Shown: positions 49,007 to 59,476 of the stretch, one piece after another | How positions within the stretch are numbered: the first letter of the stretch is position 1 | How the letters are laid out: each line of letters starts with the position of its first letter | Assembly: GCA_951640195.1 (NCBI GenBank) | Contig: OX621164.1 | Location: 3,391,098-3,455,097, forward strand | Source of the DNA: Porpolomopsis calyptriformis | Lineage: Eukaryota > Basidiomycota > Agaricomycetes > Agaricales > Hygrophoraceae | DNA length: 64,000 nt | Reading direction: 5' to 3' | Notes under the pieces: model-generated | Databases searched by the model: none | What the model saw: the letters and a program-made list of their open reading frames with translations, nothing else | What the model was told of the DNA's origin: nothing | Program-made: the position numbers and the translations under genes

Positions 49007-49870
49007 CAATCCAAGTGTTCGAAGTTGAGGCCTCAACCTCACCCCTGACCTGGACAAAAGACGAACAGCCATATAAACACAGTACAAACAGCCCAACGCC
49101 TCGACAACTCATGCCGTGTAGCCTCCACCCATAGACACCCACTACAACAAGTTGCTCATCTTAAGCACTAACAACAACTCTTCCCGTTCCTACCACCCCC
49201 ATGGAGACGCCTCCAATCAGACTTCGGACAACGCCTACGTGTCATAGAGGCAAGAACCTGGAAAAAAGCAAGAGGGCCGCAACAAGAGAACATACCCGGC
49301 AAATCAAAGAACTAAACACCCATCGAACCTAGTAATATACACGGACGGTTCTCTAAAACACATTCACCAAGTCAGGTGCAGCCAATGGACAAGAGATGTG
49401 CACCCTAGAGAGTACTAACCACCAGCACCTACACAAACGCGTGCAGACGAGCCCAAAAGAGACTACACAAAGACTGGATACGCCTATGGAGGTCGCGAAC
49501 TGGTCGATCCACTCCAGCAAACCGTTTCGAATCATCACTCAAACCATCCAGACGCTTCAACATAAGAGGGAAGTCATGCCGCACGGGCCACGGCCACATG
49601 GGAGAAACGCCAGATTCGTACCAAGCGGTGACGTCAAGTATCCCTGCGGGGAACCACTACAAACGCGAGAACACATACAAAAGTACCCACAATACGACGA
49701 ACACCGAGAACTACTCTGGAAAGCGATAACGACGACAACCAGATCCAGGAAACCTAGGCGTAGGTATGAGTTCTTCTCTCAAGTACCGAAGACAGTGCCC
49801 CTCATAAGACCACAAACAAGACACATAGGACTAACCACCGTCTTAGCACGTACGTAGCGATAATAAAATC
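49007..49870 (+). mobile_element. Relic of a non-LTR retrotransposon 3' region
   Basis: Diverged, internally deleted copy of the element downstream. It aligns in order to 54538-54660, 54761-55030 and 55400-55740 of that element (shared words: actacaacaagttgc, gccgcaacaagagaacat, tgcggggaacc), then to 3' UTR. It starts abruptly (5'-truncated) and ends in an A-rich gataataaaa. Many stops in all frames. Confidence 0.8.
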
Positions 49871-49977
49871 ACGTCGCCTTTTTTGACTCCGTCCATCACA
49901 CACCAATACTCTCTCACAACTCTTGGAATACACAACTAAGAGAAAAAACACTTCTCTAGAGTATAATAGAACTAACC

Positions 49978-51852
49978 ATGGGACCCAACACTCCGGGCCA
50001 ACGCCCATATACCCCAAGTATCACCACCAGACGCACGACACGGAAAAACCCAACCCCACAAAATCCCAACAGCACAGCACCGCCCGGCACCCCCAGAGCG
50101 CACACCTCCAACAAAAGACCATCGGAGGACGTACTCGACAAGAATGCCTCCCCCCAAAAGAACAGACCGCGAAAGAATATCCGAACGCTCCAATCACCTA
50201 CGCCCTCCCCTACCCTGGAAGTAACAACCCAAAATCCATACCGCCACGCGGACGAGGAAGAGGAAGAAGGCATAATTGCCGATGACCTACGCGCCCCCAA
50301 CAACCAATCAACCACCGAACTTCAACAAAACCTCCGCCAAAAAGTCCAAGACATAGCCGAGATACTCAACTACCTACCCACCAACGCGACAATAGACCCC
50401 TTCACCCAAAGCGCATGCCGAGACCTCTTTCTCAGGATCTTAGGAGAAGACCCACCAACGATTACAGAAGACGTAGAAACAGTCCAAGTAATGGTAGCAA
50501 AACAAATGGGGGACTTCGGAAAAATGATCCAAACGATAGAAACCCAAATTGCCGAGATCACCAAACACATGCCTGGAACCACCCCCACCCCCACCAACTC
50601 CTCGAGGACCCCCTCCCCCAACACAACTCCCCCTACCCCCAATAACCAACAACCCAAACCAGCCTACGGAACCAAACCCCCAGCCAACCCCCTCAATGCC
50701 CACCACCCAACGCGCCTCTTAGTCCAGATCCTCCCAAATGGACTAGAACCAAGTGCACGACCACAAGCGAATGTACTGATTGAAAACATCAACAGAACGC
50801 TCAGCGAACACGAAAACTCCAAACACCTACGAGTAGTATCAGTCAAGTGGAATGCCAACGGAAACTGCGTACTGTTCACCCGCGCAGACCAAACAGCTGC
50901 AGAACTTGTAAAGTTCAAGAACAGATTTACCCACCACATTGCCGACCCGCAAGACACGATAGTACGAGAGGACAAACGCTGGATAAAAATCCAAGTAAAC
51001 GGCATTCGGACAGGCGCCTTCGACACAATGCCTGGTGTCTACGAGCCAGAGACCATCCATAACGAACTCCTCGCCAACAACCCGATATACTCAGAACTCA
51101 AGATCACTGCCCCCCCACACTGGATGAGGACGAAAGAGGAGCTTGCATCCCAAGCATACTCATCAATCGTCTTTGCTGCAGAAGAATCGGAACAAGCCAA
51201 CTACTTGCTAAAAGAAGTACGAACCCTAGCGGCCTTCGGCCGTAATGCCTACCTCCGCCAATACGCTGAACGCCCACCCCTTGTCCAATGCAAGAAATGC
51301 TGGAAATTTGACCACGTCGCAACGTCCTGCGAGTCCCCGACCAACCGCTGCAGACTATGTGGTGAAAACCACACGGAGGAGGATCATCGTGCAACCTGCA
51401 CACTATGCCCCCCCCACTCTGACTGCGACATGGGCGATACAACCCCCACCTGCCTACACAAACTACGATGCCTACACTGCAAAAACAACCCAGACCACCA
51501 CCACCCAGCCGACTCCCGCCGCTGCCCAGAACGGATCCTACGATACGGCACAGCCCGAGCCAACGAGAGGCACAAACCACACACCAACCCCCCAACAACC
51601 GCTACCAACCCCCCCACCAGTGATTGGCAAACTATCAACCCTAAACGGAAAGGGAAGCAGCCGGCTCGAAACCCACCAACCACCCAATCCCAACCACAGC
51701 CCATAACAAACCGATTTGAGATGCCCGACATACAACCCAATATAGATGCCATGCTGAGGATAGCCCCCCAGGGAACCACCCGTGAGCAAATAGAAAGGAT
51801 CCTCCGCCAAAACCCCAGACCCACGGCCCCCCCACCACACCTAAATGAATAG
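49978..51852 (+). CDS. LINE ORF1, gag-like RNA-binding protein
   Basis: Intact frame of 624 codons. The N-terminus is Pro/Thr-rich and disordered. The middle has a fold of the ORF1 RNA-recognition kind (TRLLVQILPNGLEPSARP, LRVVSVKWNANGNCVLFTRA). Cys/His knuckles follow at about 51290-51530: CKKCWKFDHVATSC, CRLCGENHTEEDHRATC and CLHCKNNPDHHHPADSRRC. The Pro-rich C-terminus ends HLNE. It should bind the element RNA and form the RNP for retrotransposition. Its stop overlaps the ATG of ORF2 in ATGAATAG (51845-51852), an arrangement used for termination-reinitiation in other non-LTR elements. Confidence 0.88.
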   Translation: MGPNTPGQRPYTPSITTRRTTRKNPTPQNPNSTAPPGTPRAHTSNKRPSEDVLDKNASPQKNRPRKNIRTLQSPTPSPTLEVTTQNPYRHADEEEEEGIIADDLRAPNNQSTTELQQNLRQKVQDIAEILNYLPTNATIDPFTQSACRDLFLRILGEDPPTITEDVETVQVMVAKQMGDFGKMIQTIETQIAEITKHMPGTTPTPTNSSRTPSPNTTPPTPNNQQPKPAYGTKPPANPLNAHHPTRLLVQILPNGLEPSARPQANVLIENINRTLSEHENSKHLRVVSVKWNANGNCVLFTRADQTAAELVKFKNRFTHHIADPQDTIVREDKRWIKIQVNGIRTGAFDTMPGVYEPETIHNELLANNPIYSELKITAPPHWMRTKEELASQAYSSIVFAAEESEQANYLLKEVRTLAAFGRNAYLRQYAERPPLVQCKKCWKFDHVATSCESPTNRCRLCGENHTEEDHRATCTLCPPHSDCDMGDTTPTCLHKLRCLHCKNNPDHHHPADSRRCPERILRYGTARANERHKPHTNPPTTATNPPTSDWQTINPKRKGKQPARNPPTTQSQPQPITNRFEMPDIQPNIDAMLRIAPQGTTREQIERILRQNPRPTAPPPHLNE

Positions 51853-54800
51853 AAACGGTAACGGCACACCTACCACCAACCCTATACGCATCATTCAACT
51901 CAATATCAATCGACAACCAGAGGCTACTCATGCAATACTAAATGAAAAAGTAAGAGACACGGACCTAATCCTACTACAAGAACCCCGGTGGGCACGAATA
52001 GGGACTGGACCAACAGGCGACCCCATCATTGGCCCGATAGGCCACCCAGCCTGGTCACCCATCCTACCGCTACCCACCATAAATGAGGGTACGACCCCCA
52101 GGGTCATGGCCTACTACCGCAAGCGCCCCGACTTCAACGTCACCCTGAGATCAGACCTAATGCAAGACCTCGACGCCCAAATCCTCGACATAACGCAACC
52201 AAACCACCCCACTGTAACCATCATAAATATATACAACGACCCACGAAAGCGTGCAGAGTCCAGCGCTAATCAAGTACAACGACTGAACCTCCCGCAAAAT
52301 ACCCCGACCATTATCACTGGCGACTGGAACCTACACCACCCACTCTGGTCAGAAGGAACAACCCGCAACAATGACCAAACCAACGCCACTGTAAACTGGC
52401 TTGCTGAACAAGGCTTCACCCTGCTCAACCAAAAAGGCGTGATCACCTATACCCCCCATGGCTCCAGAGGGAAAAGCTCCACCATCGACCTCACCTTCGC
52501 AAATGCCCAAGCCCACAACCACAACGTAATTAAAGACTGGGCGGTAAACCCCAGCCTATCCTTTGGCTCAGACCACTGCGCGATCCAATGGACAATCGAC
52601 CAAGGCCGTAACGTAATCGAAAACGTAGCGGGCACAAGATACAACTTCAAAGAGGCAAAAGAAGAAGACTGGTCCTGAGCCTTCCATGCTGCTATAGCAA
52701 ACCGCCAAGAAGCCCTCAACATACTTCTCAACGATAACCTTCAGCTAACCCCACAAGACCTAGACGCCACGTCCACGCTACTTACTGATGCTATGCAAGA
52801 GGCAACAGAAAACACGGTACCAGCCAGAATCTCAAGCCCTAAAGCACGACCATGGTGGAACGAGGAACTATCAGCAGCTACCCGAAACCTAAACAAACTG
52901 CAAGAGGACGAACGAACCCTAGAAGAGATACTGGGCCAACGCAACCACGTAATCCAAGCAGAAATAGCCCGAGCCCGAAACTTCTTCAAAAGGCTCTGCA
53001 AACACGCCAAGGCAAGTTGGGCCAACCAAATAACAGAAGAGGCCACAAATAAAGATATATGGGGCCTCCGAAACTGGTCCAAAGGAACCCGCAACTACCC
53101 CACACCAGCCATATCAAGAGGCCCAAACCTCCCGCCAGCAACAACACATACCAACAAATGCGATGCGATACGCAACGAACTCTTCCAAGCACCCCCCCCC
53201 CTAGACGTCACCTATACCCCCAACCTCACCCAGGAAGACCCAAACGACATACCCTTCTACGACATCACCCGAGAAGAAATTCACGAGGCAATCGTAGACA
53301 CTAGCACGAAAACGGCACCAGGCTGGAGCCAAATGAACTACAAGATAATCCGCTGGGCCTGGCAAGGGGCGGAAGACCTAATAACAGCACTACTCTGTAA
53401 GTGCCTCCAGTTAGGCTACCACCCCAAAGCCTGGCGCCGAGCGATCGCAGTGGTCTTACCCAAACCAAGAAGACCCGACTACTCCAACCCAAGAGCCTAC
53501 AGGCTCATCCAACTACTAGAATGCCTTGGGAAAATACTAGAGAAAATCGTAGCCCGCCGCCTCACGTACCTAGTCGGACGACACAACCTAGTACCAGGCA
53601 GCCAATTTGGCGGCCGCTCAAATTATTCCACATCAGATGCCACCCTCTCTTTCACAAATGATATCCAAACGGCCTGGGCCAATGGAAAGGTCACAACAGC
53701 CCTAACGTTTGACATCAAGGGATACTTCGACTTCGTTAACCACGACCGACTACTCCATGAACTATGACGAAAACACGTCCCACTCCAAATTGTCAAATGG
53801 GTAGCATCCTTCCTCACGGACCGGGAAGCTGCCGTATGCCTGGATGGAATAAGAGGCGAGATGAAAAATGTCGAAAATGGAATCCCACAAGGATCACCCG
53901 TCTCACCCATTCTAGCCTCCTTCTATAGCGCAGAACTTCTGGAAATATTCGAAGAACAAGCTCTCCCAGAAAACAACACCCTCCCCCTACCAGACAACCC
54001 CACCCCAGTCACACTATTCATCTACGTCGACGATGGAAAACTATTCGTCTCATCAAACTCGCTAGATACAAACATCACTATCCTCACTGCAGCATACCGC
54101 AAAACAGACATCTGGCTGCGCAGGGCAGGCCTAGCACCCGACCTTGCGAAACGCGAACTAATGCACTACACAAGACGCCCCAAGGACGGATCCCCATCAA
54201 TTCGACTACAAGAATATGACAACTCATACTCCACCATAACACCAGCTGCAACAGTAAAATGGCTTGGCGTATACTTCAACCGAAAACTCCTCTTCAACCA
54301 CCATGTCAAAAACCTAGCCTCCCGAGCAGAAACCTCTGTGAACGGCCTGACCATGCTGGCAAACACGGTACGAGGCCTGTCACCAACACACCTCCGACAA
54401 CTCTACAAATCATGCGTCATCCCAGTAATAACCTATGCCAGTGCTACCTGGTGGACAGGCAAGAAGTGTCACATAAAGGAACTGGCACGCATACAGCACC
54501 GAGCACTCCGCCTCATCTGCGCAGCCTTCCGAACCTCCCCAATCCAAGCACTGGAAATAGAGGCATCAATCCCACCAATCCACCTCACCCTCGACCTGGA
54601 AAAAAGAAGAACCGCAATCCACTTTAACAAGCTCAGTACAAACAACCCGGTCATACAGCGCCTCGACAACTCGTGGCGCGCAGGAGTCCCCCCCTCAGCC
54701 CCACCACCAATACAGTGGAACCACGCCCATCACCCAAAGAAAAAACCCCCCCAACTACAACAAGTTGCACACCTTACGAGCAGCAACAATGAACGACTCT

Positions 54801-55939
54801 TCCCATTCCTACTTCCCCCGTGGCGCCGCCTACAGTCAGACTTTGGCCAACACCTACAGGTCTCAGGAGAAAACCTGGCGAAAGGCAAGAGAGCCGCAAC
54901 AAGAGAACATATTCAGCAGACCGACAAACTAGCCAGACACCCATCAAACCTAGTTGTATACACAGATGGATCGCTAAGACTTGTACACCAAGTCAGACGT
55001 GTGGGTGCAGGAGTAGCCATCTACCACAAAGGACAAGAGATATGCACCCGAAGCATAGGACTAGGATCCAATGCAGAAGTCTACAACGCTGAACTGAGCG
55101 CGCTCATGCTAGGCGCAAAAATGGTGATCAGAATAGCGGCCACTGACCCAATCATCACAAACCTCCACTTCTATGCCGACAACTCATCTGCCATCCAATC
55201 CATCCTCAACCCCACACCCAGCCCCGGCCAATTAACGGCATACACCTTCTACCAAGACATAACACACTTCCTCGATACCAACCTAACTCACTCCGTATCA
55301 CTCAAATGGACCCCAAGCCATAGCAATATTACTGGCAACGAGAAGGCCGACCAACTTGCCAAGGAGGGTGCCAACTTAGAGAGTGCCCTGCCAACAACCG
55401 GCACATACTCAAATGCACATAGACGCGCCAAGGAGAGACTACAAAAGGACTGGATCTGCCTATGGAAATCAACCCCACGAACCGGCTGCTTTGCCCCAGC
55501 CAACCGCTTTGAACCAACAACCAAACCATCCAAATGACTTGTACAGCTACAACAAAAGAGGGAACTCTTTGGACGTGTTACGCAATGCCGCACAGGCCAT
55601 GGATACACAGGAGAATACTACTCAAGATTCGTACTGACAGAGGACACCAAATGCCCCTGCGGGGAACCTCTACAAATGCGAGAACACATTATACGTGACT
55701 GCCCTCAATACGACGACCACCGCGACCTACTATGGAAAGCATCAAGAAACATCTCACTGCCCGAGATTGTGGGGATAATTAAAGGCGTAGATGCCCTCAT
55801 CACATTCGTACTCAAATCCGGAGCGTTCACCAAATCAGGCAAACCATATGCCAAACCTAAACCCCCCACCTTCGATGAGGAGCCCATAGTTACGGTTCAA
55901 CTGGACGACAACGAAGGAAACCTGACCCAAGAAGACTAG
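51845..55939 (+). pseudogene. LINE ORF2 (endonuclease, reverse transcriptase, RNase H) with three in-frame UGA
   Basis: A single frame of 1,364 codons, broken only by TGA at 52676-52678, 53765-53767 and 55535-55537; no frameshift, TAA or TAG. An AP-endonuclease-like domain comes first: IIQLNINRQPEATHA, LLQEPRW, TGDWNLHHPLW, and SFGSDHCAI. Then the reverse transcriptase: PKARPWWNEEL, WRRAIAVVLPKP, TALTFDIKGYFDFVNHDRLL, GIPQGSPVSPILASFYSAEL, and the catalytic FIYVDDGKL. RNase H follows with YTDGSL, NAELSAL, YADNSSA and SHSNITGNEKAD. The last part has a CPCGEPLQMREHIIRDCPQY zinc-like motif. The first TGA lies between endonuclease and RT, the second inside RT, the third after RNase H. Each could come from TGG or CGA by one change. 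Confidence 0.85.
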
Positions 55940-56191
55940 GTCAATGGTTAGGAACACGGCGCTAGGATCCCATATTCTCTTAAATACCGAAAACAGTGCC
56001 AATCGTGCACAACAAGACACCCCCCGACGTAACCCAAAACTCACAAAACTCACTGTGTCACCCAAAGCCCTGGGGCCTAACCCCCCACACGCCCACGACT
56101 AAAGCAGCAGGGTTAGCTACAAGTATTATAGAGTTAACCACCGCGTCTTAGCACATTCGTTTGCTTGTTGCGGTATATAAATGCTGAATAC

Positions 56192-56214
56192 AAAAAAAAA
56201 AAAAAAAAAAAAAA
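56192..56214 (+). other. Poly(A) tail of the forward LINE
   Basis: 23 A residues following tgctgaatac, directly facing the poly(T) of the inverted LINE fragment 15 bp further on. Confidence 0.9.
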
Positions 56215-56218
56215 TCAT

Positions 56219-56229
56219 GTGATAGTAAC
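56219..56229. repeat. Left target-site duplication of the inverted LINE fragment
   Basis: gtgatagtaac, repeated exactly at 56623-56633. Confidence 0.85.
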
Positions 56230-56622
56230 TTTTTTTTTTTTTTTTTTTTTTTGTATTCAGCATTTGTATACCGCAACAAGCAAACGTACGTGCTAAGACG
56301 TGGTGGCTAGTTATCTACGACTAGCCCTGCTACTTTATTTATAAACGTATGAGGGGGTAGACCCTGGGGCTTTGGGTGACACAGTGAGTTTCGAGAGTTT
56401 GGGGGTTACGTTGGGGGTTAAGCGTAGCCTAAGAGACGGTGACCACAACAACACAAGGAAAAGAATAGAGACGGCTCGCTATACGAGGCTGGCTGGCGGG
56501 GCAACGAGGTGCTGTCGGCTTGTTTGAGATGGTTTTCCATCCCCTCTTGCCCAGGTTTTCGCCGTGGGAAAACCCAACCCACCCCAACCCAGATGGTGGT
56601 TTGAGTTCAAGAGGCACCTGAC
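56230..56622 (-). mobile_element. 5'-truncated LINE copy, inverted, tail-to-tail with the first
   Basis: Starts with 23 T (poly(A) of the minus strand), then gtattcagcatttgtataccg..., the complement of the 3' end of the forward LINE, and matches its 3' UTR (acagtgagttt, gggggttacgttggg). About 393 bp, bounded by the exact 11-bp duplication gtgatagtaac (56219-56229 and 56623-56633). It is of a related subfamily, not a recent copy of the forward one, as the UTRs differ clearly beyond the last ~200 bp. Confidence 0.88.
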
Positions 56623-56633
56623 GTGATAGTAAC
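56623..56633. repeat. Right target-site duplication of the inverted LINE fragment
   Basis: gtgatagtaac, exact match to 56219-56229. Confidence 0.85.
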
Positions 56634-56823
56634 CGCGCTCGCCAAAGCCAGACACGGGTCTGCGGAGAGGCGTTGCCTGACATGTGGTCGTCCGTGAAGT
56701 TCTCGGGGATTCCGCAAGCGAATAACTTATCAATGGAAGGTAAATATCCTTCTTGGATACCCACAGCGCAGACACAGAGCTTAAATGTGGCCTTCCTAGC
56801 GAATTCGGTTCCGCTTGCTGTTC

Positions 56824-59212
56824 ATGCGACGTTCCATGATGCCTAGCCTCAAATGCCCTTACTTTCTACAGACCCTCGTTCCCCGTCGTGAAAAGGGTCA
56901 ATCGTCCAACAGGCCTTTGCTGACGGTTCTTGCGTCCCTTTCAGCCGCCCAATACCTTCTTTTCGTGTCGGGGTACGTAACTGATTTACCATCAATCTTA
57001 TCTCTCACCCATCGATTGCAGTTGGCTCGCTTGGACTGTTGACGCCACCGACTTTTTCAGCGTATCTCTCAGCGTCCAAAGACTCACCGTTCAATTTCAC
57101 CGCTCGACCCATGAAATCGTTCGTACATTCGATGCATTGGCTCTCTATTCCAGCATTTCTTATCATCCTACAGACAACAGCGATCACCCTTACACTCTTG
57201 TTCCGAACTGTCGGTGCTGTACGCATTAAAATAGCTATTTCATCCTCCAATGCCATAGCGCTAAGACAACCTCTCAGGTCATATTCGGGATGCTTTCAGA
57301 TCGTCTAGGACGTAAATGGCTGCTAGTAGCCAATTTAATCCTCGTTAGCGTACTGGAACTTGGCGCTGGCTTTGTACAAACCTTCCATCAATTCCTCGCC
57401 CTTCGTTCTCTCTTCGGCATCGGGATGGGGGGGATATGGGGTCTGGCTGCATCTACTGCCCTTGAGAATCTTCCCGTTGAGGTACGCGGAATCGCGAGTG
57501 GCGTATTGCAACAGGGATACGCCGTCGGCTACCTTCTCGCTGCCGTCGTCAACCTCACACTCGTACCTGAGACGAAAACCGGTTGGCGAAGCCTTTTCTG
57601 GACTGCTGCAGGACTTTCCCTCTTCTCCGCCGCGTTCCGAGCTATCTTGCCAGAAAGCGAATATTTCTTGAGGGCCAATGCTATCGAGGCTGCCAAAGGA
57701 AACTCTTCTGGTGCAAAGACCAAGATTTTCATCAAAGAGACAAAGGTTATGCTCAAGAAGCACTGGCTTCTGTGCATTTATGCCGTTTTGCTCATGACTG
57801 GTCTGTCCCCATTCTCTCTCTTCCAACGTGTCTCTGATATCAAGCGGTCAGGATTCAATTTTTTGTCACACGGATCTCAAGTCAGTTGTTGTGCTTGCCG
57901 CTAGGTGCTGGCGCTAAACCCGAGGCCTTCTGCGTAGGACTTGTACCCTACATATCTTCAAACTACCAAAGGCTTCAGTTCTCACGATGCAACCATAGCC
58001 ACGATCATTGGAAATTGTGTATGTGCCACCTATTGACTTTTCACCTTCAAAATCGTTCACGATACCTGAAAGGGCGCTATCACGTAAGTCGGCATTATAC
58101 CCAAATCCAACATTCATAATCTCTACTACAACAGCGGGGGGGTAATAGCTGGCTGGGCGAGCCAGTACATTGGTCGTCGATTGACAATCATGTACGTTTT
58201 TGCGCGAAAAAATTTAGCGAAACACCCCAATTATGCTTCTGTACACTGATATTCGTTTATCCCCCCCTACTAGCATCTGTGTATTACTAGTCGGAGGTCT
58301 GTACTCTCTATGATTTCTGTACACCATTTTATGTACCTTGTATTTGGACAGCGTTCATTCCACTGTGGGTCATTCCGTCCACCTTCTCCGCCCTTTCGGC
58401 CGGGGCGTTCTTCCTCCAGGTTGGCGTTCAAGGTGCTTGGGGCGTCGTAAGTCTCCTTATTCGATCTGATGAATTCACGAATCACATCTCATTTTTCATA
58501 CTGTGCCTTTCTTTCTAGATTCCTATTCAGTTGGCAGAGATGTCGCCACCTGCGTTTAGGGCCACGTTCCCTGGGGTGGCATACCAGCTTGGGAATGTTT
58601 GTTATCATTCAATTCATATTTTTCGGCGATTTTGACTCACCTGAGTCCCTTCTTTATAGATGGTATCCTCTGCCTCGGCTCAGATCGAGGCTAGTACGTA
58701 TCTGCGGTTCAACTTAGATGCTATCGCATTGATTTCATTGCTAACTCGTGATTTAGCTGCGGGTGACAGATGGAAAACGACGATAACTGTAAAGGGTAAA
58801 CCAACTAGTGTGCCTGATTACGCTACTGTGTGTCGCAATTTTGACAAGTCTTCTATTTGTTTTTAAAACCTTTTGTTTTTCACAGGTTCAAGGTATCCTA
58901 GTAGGTGTCGTGGCCGCTTATGTGCTTATAATGACCATCATTGGACCAGAGTATGTATTTACTCTTTTTCTTTCTCGCTCCGCACTCCTTCCTTTCTCTT
59001 GGGTTCACTTATGCGTATTGCCTCCGTCCAGGAATCACGGAGCGCATTTCGAAAGGCACAAGGCAGCGTTCGAGGAAGGTGGTGGAGAGGACAATGCGTT
59101 GTTTGACGATGATCGGAATGATTCTGGTACTGAAGATGAGAAGACTGGCGGGTTGGAAAAAGGTGACGAATCAAACTCTGCCTCTGACGCGGTTGTCAAG
59201 GAAAAGATGTAG
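56824..59212 (+). CDS. JEN-type carboxylate/proton symporter (major facilitator family)
   Basis: Plasma-membrane importer of lactate/pyruvate or dicarboxylates. About ten introns; stop TAG 59210-59212. The first helices are assembled across introns (YLLFVSG | WLAWTVDATDFFSVSLSVQR). The MFS motif FGMLSDRLGRKW, then LFGIGMGGIWGLAASTALEN and GVLQQGYAVGYLLAAVVNLT. The JEN signature NXX[S/T]HX[S/T]QDXXXT is met exactly by NFLSHGSQDLYPT, again split by an intron (57836-57940). Later: GAITGGVIAGWASQYIGRRL, GVQGAWGVIPIQLAEMSPPA and FRATFPGVAYQLGNMVSSAS. The C-terminal tail is acidic, ends VVKEKM, and carries Ser/Thr/Asp-rich stretches. The start is uncertain: 56824 is the first ATG in the frame of exon 1. 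Close upstream lies the LINE cluster, so promoter length is about 190 bp at most before inserted DNA. No lesion seen. Confidence 0.87.
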
Positions 59213-59476
59213 GAGGAAATCCATGCATGATGTTTCCCTCCGGAGGATAATTGGATTATGATGATCACTTGTGAAATTCAATTTTGGTGTCGGTCAAGCG
59301 TACAGCTTGCGTTATTTATTAATAATAAGTCGCGGCCTGTCATCAAAGTGTACGGACAGTTCATGTAACTGAATGTGAGAATGGCACCCAGTAAGAACCT
59401 GATTCACGTCTGCAGGACGAATAGAACCTAGGGTGCGACCAAAGAGACAAATAAGCAAGGAATACAAGTCGAAGGC

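Larger units (their letters stand above)
49880..56214 (+). mobile_element. Non-LTR retrotransposon (Tad-like LINE), near full length, poly(A) end
   Basis: Order: short 5' leader, ORF1 with zinc knuckles, ORF2 with endonuclease, reverse transcriptase and RNase H, a ~250-bp 3' UTR, and poly(A) 56192-56214. Two-ORF layout with C-terminal RNase H fits the fungal Tad clade. Its base and codon use (C- and A-rich coding strand, many CCC/ACC codons) is unlike the neighbours. The exact 5' end is uncertain (about 49860-49880, after the older relic). No target-site duplication could be paired with the 3' flank. Confidence 0.88.

Noticed and set aside
49956..51931. Long minus-strand ORFs rich in Gly, Val and Trp
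   Set aside because: Shadows of the Pro/Thr-rich, C-rich LINE ORF1.
51845..55939. A nuclear genetic code with UGA as Trp
   Set aside because: All housekeeping genes here use UGA as a normal stop (for example SMC4, histone H3), so any UGA decoding could only be special to the element.
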